This document shows, one piece after another, positions 21,892 through 30,361 of a stretch of 64,000 bases of DNA. The notes under the pieces were generated by a model. That model was not told the origin of the DNA. It did no database searches and was given only the letters and a program-made list of their open reading frames with translations. The stretch is from a virus. The translations under genes and the position numbers were made by a program. Position 1 is the stretch's first letter. Every line of letters starts with the position of its first letter. Location: positions 50,830 through 114,829 of IMG/VR virus record IMGVR_UViG_3300025276_000024. One strand, written 5' to 3'.

Positions 21892-24800
21892 ATGGCTACA
21901 TGTTATAATAAAAATGATGCAGGGTATAAAGCATTAAGGACACAATATAATTCAGATGTTGAAACATCTCAGGTCATTAATAACTGGCAGCTTCTTAATG
22001 ACTCTAAAGTTTTTCCTAGTGTTGTTCAAGCACAGACTATGGTTAAGGATCAAAATATTGTTTTTTCTCTGAAACAGAAAAGATTTGGAGAAAGTGTAAT
22101 TGATAACCTGAGAAGAGAGAGAATAGGTAGTAATCTTAACGGGCAATTTTTAATTAATAATTCTAATCCTGCCACACAATCTTATGATGAAGCATTTTTA
22201 CAAAGCAATCTAAAAAGATTTAATAGATATTTAGAAATTAATAATATCCCTGCTGAGTCATTTTCTGTTACAAGAACTCCAAAGAGTTATAAGATAGAAG
22301 CAGTTAATGATCTATTTAGTTCAAGAGATATATTAGAAAAATCTAGATCATGGGATACTAACAGATCTAGAGCAGTTGTAATGCATCTTAAAAGAATGTT
22401 CCCACAAGTAAAGGTAAAGATGTTATCTGTAGGTCAAGCTAAAATAATGTTTGAGTCATTACCAAAGTGGAGAAAAAATAATGTAGGGTTTGATCAAGTG
22501 AATTCTTTTTATATGGATGGCACAGCATATCTAATAAAAGGAAGAGTCACTGATGAAATAGCAATTGAAGAAATACTGCATCCATTTACTGATGCAATAA
22601 AAATGGAAAATGAAGAACTATTTAATAACTTATTAGATGAAGCAGTTAATAATTTTCCAGAGTTAACTCAGCAAATTGAAGCAGCATATAATAATAAAAA
22701 ATTCAGTGATACTGAAAGAGATCTTGAGATTGTAACACAAGCACTAGCAAGACACTTCAAAAAAGAATATGAAACAACACCTACTACAAACTTTTTAGCA
22801 AAAGTTAAAGAGGTTCTAGAGTGGTTTAAAACTGTTATAGAAAATTTAAACAAGTATTTAACTGGTAGACCTCTTCCTGTTTCAGCAATTAAAGCAGGAA
22901 CAAATCTAAGTGATATTGCAAAATTACTTAATACAGAAGGCATACAGTTTAAATTAGAAAAAAGAGTAGATGGTAAAGTTAGATATAGTTTAACTCCAGC
23001 AAAGGAAGCACAAGTAAGACAAGCATTAGCTGTAGCTAATGATGTTCAAAGACCTCTTATACTACAACTATTTAATGTAGCTCAACTAGAGGATGGTACT
23101 TTAGTTGACTCTCTCTCAGTATCAGTAAAGAATGCTGCAGCAGGTGATTCAATAGTTACACTTAATAAAGAAAATCATACATACATAAATTCAAAGGATA
23201 AAAATAAAGTATATACATCTGTAACTACTGCTATTAAAGGAAAGTTATCTCCTGAAAAGCAAGTTGAGCATCAGATCAATCTAGATATTGGTAATGAGGT
23301 AGATACTTTATTAGATGGTGTTATTGCAAATTTATCTTTTGAGGATTCATTAGCAGCTGTTGAAACCAATAATCTATCAAGAGAAGATATGCAGAAGACC
23401 TTTAATACTTTGGGAAGTATTATGGATAGTATAAGAATGAAAGGTGCTATTGTGTTATCTCAAGTTGTTTTATTTGATGAAGCATCTAAAATGGCAGGTA
23501 CTGCTGATATTTTTATCATTGACCAAAATGGTAAGGTAAATATCATGGACCTTAAAACAACTAAGAATGAACTTAGTAAAGAAGTAGCTCTTAATGATGC
23601 TAAAGGAAAACGTACAGTAAATCAATATAAAGGAAGAGAATATAAATTAGATAAAGACAGTAAGTTGTTAGCTCAATACGATAAGGCAGGTAAGTTGATA
23701 AGTGAAGGTGTTAATAAGCCAGGTACTTTAGAAGAACTTAAAGCACTTACAACAGAAACTCAACATAACTTACAGGTAAATCTATACAGAAGAATGGCAG
23801 AAAACATGGGGTATGAAGTATCCTATGATGAGTGGTCTACATCTACTATACATTTTAAAGTTAATATATCAGGTAAAGGTATTGATCAGGTATATGAGGG
23901 AGGTATAGATTTTGATAGATGGGTGCCTCACCCGGTAAGTCAGAACCTACCTTTAGTAGATAAAATAGTACCAGAAGCATTAAACTCATATCAAAAAAGT
24001 AAATTAGACCAACAACAAGAGGGTGCTTATAATAAATTCTGGAATGGTAAAGATCAAACAGAGACTACTAATGATGATGACAGAAGTAAAGCAGAAAATT
24101 ATGATGAGTATAATGCAGCTGCAGGATTACTAAACACTTATCAAAAAGCATTAATTGCTAAGAGAGATATGATTCCTTTACTGAAATCTAATATCTACAT
24201 GCAATCTACTAAAGATAAAGAAATTGATCAGATATCAAAAACTATTGCATATATAAACATTGCAATGGGAGATGGTGTTAAACAACAATCCACTGCATTG
24301 TCAGAGGTATTGCAAGATGCGCTTGAACAGATTAAAGACTTTCAAAATTTTATACAGGATCCTAAAAATATTAACTCACCAGAGTATGTATCATATGTAT
24401 TAAACTTTGATAAGTACATGAAGACTTTTGATGGGTTATATATAGTAAAAAATACTAAAGGATTAAATGCAACCCAACAAAGACTAATTTTATCTCTGCA
24501 AACACAACTAAATAATTTAAGTGGAGCAGGAACAGACACCGGTGGTATAGTTGGAATTGCACTTAAAGATTATGTTAAAGAACAAGTAAGACTTAAATCT
24601 AATAATGATTATGGTGGAGAAGGAAGCTACTTTACTGAAGCTGATTTAAACCTTCTACTGGAGAAAGCACAGGACATTAGTGATACGGAATATCAAACTA
24701 AAGATATGGCCACTTCTCCTGATGTACTTTTAGCAACAATGGATAAAATTAGAAAAGCACAAAATCAAAAGTTGCTTGATAGAATAGCTCAAAGAGAATC

Positions 24801-27738
24801 ATTAATTAGAGCAGCTGGTCAAAAGCTTCTAAAGTTATCTCCAGAAAGCAAACTAGAAGACTTGTATGATTTTATGTTAGAGTTTGATGCTGATGGTGTT
24901 TTCAATGGACAGTATGTAACTAAAATTGGTCAAAGATACTGGGATGAATATAATAAAGTTAGAGATCCTTTATATGACAATGAGGGAACACCTTATCAAT
25001 ATAGACCTATTTATGATACAGAACAAGCACAAAAGACTGAGCAAGGTAGGAAAGATTTAGAATACAATATAGATTTGGCAGGTAAGAAAAGAGCCTTTGG
25101 TGATTTCTTTATGGCAGAAACAAAGAGAGAGGATGGATCATTAGGCAAAGGAGATAAACATGAATACACTCAGGAGTTTAAAGATGCAAGAGATAAGTTT
25201 GAAGTATGGAAGCCAGGATCAGAAAGTAGTTATAGAGGATTTTGGGAAAAGAAAGCAGGTATAAAAGCAGGAGAGTATGCTGCATATCAAGCTAGATATT
25301 ACGAAGGGATACAATATACTAAAGCAGTTAGAGTTGATGGTGTAGCTACTGGAGCAATAATACAAGAACGACAGGGTTTTATGGTTCCTAAAGTTGAATA
25401 CAGAACAGTAAGAGAAATTTCTGGGTCAGGTATAAACTTCCGTAGTGATAAATATGATGCTATATTGTCAGGTAACGATGCTAAATCAGTAGCAGAAAGA
25501 GAGTTCTATAATCTGTATATTGATATGTTTGAGAATGACCTACTGAAAAAGATTCCAATTGGTCAAGCTGCAAATATGTTAGGCAGAGTACCTTTAGTAC
25601 AGAATAAATTATTAGATGAGGTAACTGAAAGGGGGTCCTTCTTTACTAAGGTCTGGGCTAAAACAGTGAGTAGTAAAGCATTTAATATGTTTAAGCAAAC
25701 GTCTACTCAAAAGAATGTTATACTAGATAACAATGGTTATATTATAGACCAGATGCCAGTATATTATACCGGGAGAGCTAAGATAGATAGTGACATGGCT
25801 GACTTAGAAAAAGAGATCAGTGCATTAAATGCTTCTTATAAAATAAACAAAATCACTGCTGATGAATATAAAACTAAAATTGCTGCTTTAAATGGTAAAA
25901 TGACTAGGCTACGAGCTACACCAAGTAGAGGTCAAATAAGTAAGGATATGGCATCAAGTCTTTTGAAGTTTAGTGCAATGGCAGAAAACTATGAGACTAT
26001 GGGTGCAATTGATGATACATTAAAAGCCTTTGTTAAAGTAATAGAAAAAAGAACTTATACTCCGGCTAAAGGAATGAAGCTAAAGTTATCATCTACATCC
26101 AAAGGTGAAACACAAGAAGACATTGGAACTAAAGCAAATACATCTACACAGGAAAAAAATACTGTCAGGAGAGCTAAGAAGTTTATGTCAATGATACACT
26201 ATGATAATGAAATGATAACCAAAGGTGCAGTAGATAAAATTGCAGATGGTCTAATTCAATTGTCTTCTTTATCTTATGTAGCATTTAACCCTTTTGGTAA
26301 CTTTAATAACTACTTGATTGGTAGATTAAACAATAATATTGAAGCAATTGGTGGTAGATTTTATTCTCAAAAAGCATTTAAAAGAGCAACTTGGGAGTTT
26401 AACAAAAGAGCTCTTCCAGGTTTAGTACAAAGAACTGCCCACGGTGGTGCAGAAAGTCTTTTAGATGTAGTTACATTAGGTATTATACCTGGCTTAGATA
26501 AAGCTGATTATAATAAAAAATTACCTAATAGTAAATATGAAGCTTTTGTTGATATGTTTAGAATGATGGACAACATGTCTGATTTACGTGAGCAAAGTAT
26601 TGTAACAGAGGATGGTAAGAGTTGGTTTGATAAAGCTACAGAGTGGGGTTACATCATGCAAGATGCTGCTGAGTACAATTCACAAACTAAGGTAGGTATG
26701 GCTATTCTAATGGATACGTTTGTAAAAAACACAAAGACAGGGGATAAGCTATCAATGTTTGATGCATTTGAATATGATACTGTAACTCATACAAATAAAT
26801 TAAAAGAGGGATATGACGTTGTTATAAAAAGAAATGGACAAGAAGTGCCATATAGTGATGAGTTTAGATATGAAATTAGAAATGAAATTAGAGAAGTAAA
26901 TAAACAAATTCATGGTAACTATGCTAAGGAAGACAGGATGGTATTACAATCTCATACTCTTGGTAATCTAGCTGTTCAGTTTAAGAAATGGTTGGCCCCT
27001 GCTATTAGAGCAAGATATCAAAGAGAATATTTTGATCAGAATCTTGGTTGGATGGAAGGTAGATATAGATCTGCTTTATCATTTATAAACTATGCTAGAA
27101 AGGAAGTTGTACAAGGTAATCTAGACTTTAAAAATATGGGTAAAAAATACTTAGATGCCCAGGTTAATTTTTATAGCAATGATAAATTTGGTGTAGATAG
27201 AGAATATGGTAAGGGAGGAAACATGGATCAAAGAGCAAAAAATAAATTGTTTGGTTTTTATAGATCTATGGGTGACTTAGGTATTATGTTTAGTACATTA
27301 TTTATATCTATGTTATTTGATGATATACTTTCTGGAGATGATGATGATAGTGATACTACTAAACGATTTAAAAACTTAACTAGATATCAAGCAGACAGAG
27401 TTTATAAAGAGCTTGTATTATTTATGCCATCATTTGCAGGGTTTAAACAAGTAGAGCAAATGTTTAACTCTCCAGTTGCTGCTTCACGTTCAGTAAGTGA
27501 ACTGTCTGAGCTTATGGAAATGTTCTTTATAGGAGGGTTTAAATATTCTATGGCAAGAGTAACAGGAAATCTAGAAGGACCTGATGGTTTTTATGGGAAT
27601 TCAAATTATGTATATCAAAGAGGTAATAGAAAGGGAGAGTTAAAGTTATATAAAAACTTTAAAGATGTATTTCCTATTGTTTATTCAATACAGAAGTGGG
27701 ACTCTTATCTTAAGAATAGTGATTTCTATATTAAATAG
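21892..27738 (+). CDS. 1,948-residue virion protein with PD-(D/E)XK nuclease core and degenerate zincin-like segment
   Basis: The gene follows the polymerase giant by 14 bases. Residues 226-230 read EEILH (context IAIEEILHPFTDAI), a position where HExxH would be expected for a zincin; the first His is Glu, so proteolytic activity is doubtful. Residues about 440-560 form a PD-(D/E)XK-like fold: GTAD539 in a predicted strand, then D553-L-K555-T after a turn. This is the usual D...(D/E)xK metal site. The C-terminal third (FKKWLAPAIRARYQREYF near 1700) is a region I associate with large ejected phage proteins. A hydrophobic patch near residues 1795-1815 precedes a DDDDSD run. Role inferred: co-ejected partner of the virion polymerase, possibly processing host or phage DNA. 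Confidence 0.85.
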   Translation: MATCYNKNDAGYKALRTQYNSDVETSQVINNWQLLNDSKVFPSVVQAQTMVKDQNIVFSLKQKRFGESVIDNLRRERIGSNLNGQFLINNSNPATQSYDEAFLQSNLKRFNRYLEINNIPAESFSVTRTPKSYKIEAVNDLFSSRDILEKSRSWDTNRSRAVVMHLKRMFPQVKVKMLSVGQAKIMFESLPKWRKNNVGFDQVNSFYMDGTAYLIKGRVTDEIAIEEILHPFTDAIKMENEELFNNLLDEAVNNFPELTQQIEAAYNNKKFSDTERDLEIVTQALARHFKKEYETTPTTNFLAKVKEVLEWFKTVIENLNKYLTGRPLPVSAIKAGTNLSDIAKLLNTEGIQFKLEKRVDGKVRYSLTPAKEAQVRQALAVANDVQRPLILQLFNVAQLEDGTLVDSLSVSVKNAAAGDSIVTLNKENHTYINSKDKNKVYTSVTTAIKGKLSPEKQVEHQINLDIGNEVDTLLDGVIANLSFEDSLAAVETNNLSREDMQKTFNTLGSIMDSIRMKGAIVLSQVVLFDEASKMAGTADIFIIDQNGKVNIMDLKTTKNELSKEVALNDAKGKRTVNQYKGREYKLDKDSKLLAQYDKAGKLISEGVNKPGTLEELKALTTETQHNLQVNLYRRMAENMGYEVSYDEWSTSTIHFKVNISGKGIDQVYEGGIDFDRWVPHPVSQNLPLVDKIVPEALNSYQKSKLDQQQEGAYNKFWNGKDQTETTNDDDRSKAENYDEYNAAAGLLNTYQKALIAKRDMIPLLKSNIYMQSTKDKEIDQISKTIAYINIAMGDGVKQQSTALSEVLQDALEQIKDFQNFIQDPKNINSPEYVSYVLNFDKYMKTFDGLYIVKNTKGLNATQQRLILSLQTQLNNLSGAGTDTGGIVGIALKDYVKEQVRLKSNNDYGGEGSYFTEADLNLLLEKAQDISDTEYQTKDMATSPDVLLATMDKIRKAQNQKLLDRIAQRESLIRAAGQKLLKLSPESKLEDLYDFMLEFDADGVFNGQYVTKIGQRYWDEYNKVRDPLYDNEGTPYQYRPIYDTEQAQKTEQGRKDLEYNIDLAGKKRAFGDFFMAETKREDGSLGKGDKHEYTQEFKDARDKFEVWKPGSESSYRGFWEKKAGIKAGEYAAYQARYYEGIQYTKAVRVDGVATGAIIQERQGFMVPKVEYRTVREISGSGINFRSDKYDAILSGNDAKSVAEREFYNLYIDMFENDLLKKIPIGQAANMLGRVPLVQNKLLDEVTERGSFFTKVWAKTVSSKAFNMFKQTSTQKNVILDNNGYIIDQMPVYYTGRAKIDSDMADLEKEISALNASYKINKITADEYKTKIAALNGKMTRLRATPSRGQISKDMASSLLKFSAMAENYETMGAIDDTLKAFVKVIEKRTYTPAKGMKLKLSSTSKGETQEDIGTKANTSTQEKNTVRRAKKFMSMIHYDNEMITKGAVDKIADGLIQLSSLSYVAFNPFGNFNNYLIGRLNNNIEAIGGRFYSQKAFKRATWEFNKRALPGLVQRTAHGGAESLLDVVTLGIIPGLDKADYNKKLPNSKYEAFVDMFRMMDNMSDLREQSIVTEDGKSWFDKATEWGYIMQDAAEYNSQTKVGMAILMDTFVKNTKTGDKLSMFDAFEYDTVTHTNKLKEGYDVVIKRNGQEVPYSDEFRYEIRNEIREVNKQIHGNYAKEDRMVLQSHTLGNLAVQFKKWLAPAIRARYQREYFDQNLGWMEGRYRSALSFINYARKEVVQGNLDFKNMGKKYLDAQVNFYSNDKFGVDREYGKGGNMDQRAKNKLFGFYRSMGDLGIMFSTLFISMLFDDILSGDDDDSDTTKRFKNLTRYQADRVYKELVLFMPSFAGFKQVEQMFNSPVAASRSVSELSELMEMFFIGGFKYSMARVTGNLEGPDGFYGNSNYVYQRGNRKGELKLYKNFKDVFPIVYSIQKWDSYLKNSDFYIK

Positions 27739-27833
27739 GACAAATTTACAGGTTTAATTCTTTCAGTATTCATTTAGATATCTTATATTATAGTATAAAC
27801 CAGCAGTACCAGTGTTAAATTATACAATTATAT

Positions 27834-29078
27834 ATGAAAAAATATTTAAACTTACTGCTGTTATTTACATTCTTCTTTGTTTCTAATAGTATATACTCTC
27901 AATCAACTGAAGCGCCAGTAAAACAAAAATTCTTTAAAGGTTTATATGAAGACTTTTTAAAGTTTGGAACTATATACGGGGCGGGTGATTTAAACAATTC
28001 AATAGAAGCTGATGAGTCAACTTACTTTGTTAGAACAGGAGACGGTGACGGCTTATATGATATACCTGTTGTAGTAAATAACACACCTGACTATCCATTT
28101 GATTATAGAGTGGGTATTGGTATTAGAAAGCTAGCAAGGTTTAGCTATGAGAGAAAACCCAAAAACTTTTATGATGGTACAGAAGAACAGCTGGCATTTA
28201 GTGCCCCAACTTCTGCATTAAGAGGTTTAGAATATCAACTGCATTGGGAAAAGGAACGTTGGAGAGGAGAAGACTTTAAAAACCACAGGTTCTTTATAAA
28301 ACATACAGGCAAATATCATATAGTTAAAGTTGAGTCAAGAGAAGTAGGAAAGATAAATCTAGCCTATCAATCTGCTGAGGCAAGATTAAGACTACCTATA
28401 GGGGAGAAGTTTAGTATTTCTGCAGGTGCAATCTACCGTACTCATAACCGTGCTTATGGTTATAACCCAATTGAAATATGGTTAAATGAAACACAAATGT
28501 TTACTGATCCTAATACAGGTGAGGAATTTGAATTCCCAGTTAATCCTTGGTATACTTTAGGATTTGAATATGGATACACTGATCATTTTACTACATATAC
28601 AGATGCAAACACAGGAGAAGAGATACAAGACTGGATCTGGAAAGATGCAGATGGAAACATTGTAGCTTATTCTGACATTGACTTTAGAGAAGGTGTATTT
28701 ACAGATTTGATGAACCGCTTTAATAGGGAAGCTTTATCAGAGATACCTGGATTTGGTGAGATAGCACCAATAGTAGGAATGGACTTCTATCATTACAAAA
28801 GAAACTTTTGGTTACATGCATATGCTAACTACATACTACCATATCACAGATATTTAAAAGGTGATGAAGTTGTCTCTTATTTAAATAGAAACAACTGGGG
28901 TAAGGGAGGCTTAAAAGATGATGCAGGATTAGAACAGTGGGCAGACTATTCATTTGGTGCTGATTTGGGTTTTAAAATAAATAAAAACTTAGGTATATTC
29001 ATAGAAGGAGAATATTCTAAGATGTGGGATAGTGAATTATATCAGACTACACTTGGTCTTAATTATACATTTAGATAG
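27834..29078 (+). CDS. Secreted outer-membrane beta-barrel-like protein
   Basis: Residues 1-23 are a classic signal peptide (MKK, a run of Leu/Phe, then SIYS|QS). The mature part is rich in alternating aromatic/polar strands (for example YRVGIGIRKLARFSYERK, SAEARLRLPIGEKFSISAG) and ends GLNYTFR, with the terminal aromatic-plus-basic strand typical of outer-membrane barrels assembled by BamA. About 390 mature residues would allow a 12-16 strand barrel. It starts 95 bases after the giant genes and 2 bases before a lipoprotein gene. In a phage this could be displayed in the host outer membrane (superinfection exclusion, receptor masking) or be part of lysis. Family not recognised; localisation is fairly sure, role is open. 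Confidence 0.85.
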   Translation: MKKYLNLLLLFTFFFVSNSIYSQSTEAPVKQKFFKGLYEDFLKFGTIYGAGDLNNSIEADESTYFVRTGDGDGLYDIPVVVNNTPDYPFDYRVGIGIRKLARFSYERKPKNFYDGTEEQLAFSAPTSALRGLEYQLHWEKERWRGEDFKNHRFFIKHTGKYHIVKVESREVGKINLAYQSAEARLRLPIGEKFSISAGAIYRTHNRAYGYNPIEIWLNETQMFTDPNTGEEFEFPVNPWYTLGFEYGYTDHFTTYTDANTGEEIQDWIWKDADGNIVAYSDIDFREGVFTDLMNRFNREALSEIPGFGEIAPIVGMDFYHYKRNFWLHAYANYILPYHRYLKGDEVVSYLNRNNWGKGGLKDDAGLEQWADYSFGADLGFKINKNLGIFIEGEYSKMWDSELYQTTLGLNYTFR

Positions 29079-29080
29079 AC

Positions 29081-29491
29081 ATGAAAAAATTATTAATTAT
29101 AGTATTAGCATTAACACTTACATCTTGTGGTAGCACATATAATCTCTCAACAGATTATAGAATTAAGAGTATACTAACTATAACTGAAAAAGGAGATACA
29201 CTTGCTGTACCAATTAGAGACTTTAAATTTAGAGTGCTTGATAGTAGAATATTACAGTTAATAGACCGCAATCAATTTAGATATAGACAAGACTGGCAAC
29301 GTTGGAATCCTTATCCTCTTCCATATATTAATAATAGGTCTTCAGTTATTCACGGTAATAACAACACTAGAGTGAGAGTAGAAAGAAATAATGTTAAACC
29401 GGTCAACACGCCTGTAATAATTAAGCCTTATAAGCCGTCTACCCCAATAAATGTAACACCAATTGTAAAACCTAATAAAAAAAGTAATTAA
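29081..29491 (+). CDS. Small lipoprotein
   Basis: A 136-residue protein with MKKLLIIVLALTLTSC: a short hydrophobic leader and lipobox LTSC, so Cys16 should be the lipidated N-terminus after signal peptidase II. There is no run of acidic residues after the Cys of the kind that sends Bacteroidota lipoproteins to the cell surface, so the inner leaflet of the outer membrane is more likely. The mature domain is basic, with Asn/Arg and Pro/Val-rich tails. It lies between an outer-membrane protein gene and a gene for a membrane/coiled-coil protein, which would suit an outer-membrane spanin, but no spanin family motif is recognised. Confidence 0.75.
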   Translation: MKKLLIIVLALTLTSCGSTYNLSTDYRIKSILTITEKGDTLAVPIRDFKFRVLDSRILQLIDRNQFRYRQDWQRWNPYPLPYINNRSSVIHGNNNTRVRVERNNVKPVNTPVIIKPYKPSTPINVTPIVKPNKKSN

Positions 29492-29492
29492 A

Positions 29493-29780
29493 ATGGCAGA
29501 AGTACCTCAGATAGGAGAACAAACAAAAGTAACTTTAGATTTAAAAACAATTGGGATGATAGTGGGTTTTGTAATATCACTATCAACAATGTGGTTTACA
29601 TTAAAGGCAGATATAGCAACGGCTATGGAAAATCCAAAACCACCAATTGAAAGAGTGGAGTATGATCTTAAAGATGAACTTGTAAGACAAACCATAATGG
29701 AAACACAGGAAGACGTTGAGATGCTTCTTATGAAATTTGAAAAGATGGAAGAGAGAATCTATGAGTTAACCAAAAGATAA
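29493..29780 (+). CDS. Single-span membrane protein with C-terminal coiled coil
   Basis: 95 residues. One membrane segment (about 18-36, TIGMIVGFVISLSTMWFTL) is followed by a Pro-containing linker and a Glu/Lys/Met-rich helix with heptad spacing (about 58-95). This layout is common among small phage lysis-region proteins (inner-membrane spanins, pinholin-like proteins, tape regulators). It begins 1 base after the lipoprotein stop, so a spanin-like pair with the upstream lipoprotein is a reasonable hypothesis. Nothing in the sequence proves a lysis role. Confidence 0.7.
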   Translation: MAEVPQIGEQTKVTLDLKTIGMIVGFVISLSTMWFTLKADIATAMENPKPPIERVEYDLKDELVRQTIMETQEDVEMLLMKFEKMEERIYELTKR

Positions 29781-29784
29781 TATT

Positions 29785-30210
29785 ATGAAAAAGGATCTTC
29801 TGTTTGTTATAACGTTATTATTTACTACTACAATAACTATACAGGCTCAAGAATGGGTTACAGATCTAAACTATGCTGATAAAGTAACAGGTAGTTCAGC
29901 ATTTGATGATGACTTACATGAGATTATTGTTGTAGAGTTTTGGGCAAAGTTTAATGAACAAAATGCATTTCCTGATTGGAAAAAGTTAGATGATATAGAA
30001 GGTGTAACATACTATAGATGTGACATAGCTACATCACCTAACTTAAAAAAAGAACTAAGAATAAGAATGGCACCAACCTTATTGATTTATACAAAAGGTG
30101 AAGCTTTTATAAAGTTTAAGGCTAAGGCAGGATTAGATCTTTTGTGTCCTGTGGATTATCCTAAAATGATCAGAGCTATAGAAGTTGTCAGAAGAGAGTC
30201 ACAGTATTAA
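29785..30210 (+). CDS. Secreted thioredoxin-fold protein lacking the CxxC active site
   Basis: A signal peptide occupies residues 1-21. The mature part follows a thioredoxin pattern: a beta strand VVEFWAKF (49-56), where CGPC should follow but NEQN (57-60) stands instead, then a helix, a YYRCD strand, and the cis-proline loop MAPTLLIY (Pro97). The fold call is good; a dithiol redox function is unlikely because both active-site cysteines are absent, leaving Cys79 and Cys121 elsewhere. Being exported, it cannot be the reductant of the nearby ribonucleotide reductase. It is the last clear gene of the envelope cassette, ahead of a terminator. Confidence 0.8.
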   Translation: MKKDLLFVITLLFTTTITIQAQEWVTDLNYADKVTGSSAFDDDLHEIIVVEFWAKFNEQNAFPDWKKLDDIEGVTYYRCDIATSPNLKKELRIRMAPTLLIYTKGEAFIKFKAKAGLDLLCPVDYPKMIRAIEVVRRESQY

Positions 30211-30361
30211 TAATACATGTTCAAGTTGTGCTAAACCCATGACTTATTATGGAGGCACCATCAAAGATGGGCCTTTTTTTTATTGTCATAACTGTGATGT
30301 TATAGAATTTATTTACCCTTCACAACTAGAACACTCTAATATATCACGTGCAAAATCTTGA
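30185..30361 (+). CDS. Possible zinc-ribbon mini-protein overlapping a terminator
   Basis: In the +1 frame relative to the thioredoxin-like gene an open frame encodes CSSCAKPM, then YCHNCDVIEF: two CxxC knuckles 20 residues apart, a zinc-ribbon pattern. The only usual start is TTG at 30185, inside the upstream gene; a frameshift product of that gene is an alternative. The frame runs through the terminator hairpin at 30254-30281 and overlaps the antisense end of nrdA. The paired knuckles argue for a coding past; the lack of ATG and the terminator argue that it may be a relic. Confidence 0.35.
   Translation: MSEESHSINNTCSSCAKPMTYYGGTIKDGPFFYCHNCDVIEFIYPSQLEHSNISRAKS
30254..30281 (+). terminator. 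Rho-independent terminator closing the plus-strand giant/envelope operon
   Basis: GGC-a-CCATC, an AAA loop, GATGG-GCC, then eight T. The eight paired bases with one bulged A followed directly by the T-run make a strong intrinsic terminator on the plus strand. It sits between the last envelope gene and the convergent nrdA gene. Confidence 0.85.

Noticed and set aside
29493-29780. Firm annotation as holin
   Set aside because: One span plus coiled coil fits several lysis roles equally; the better holin candidate is at 35106.
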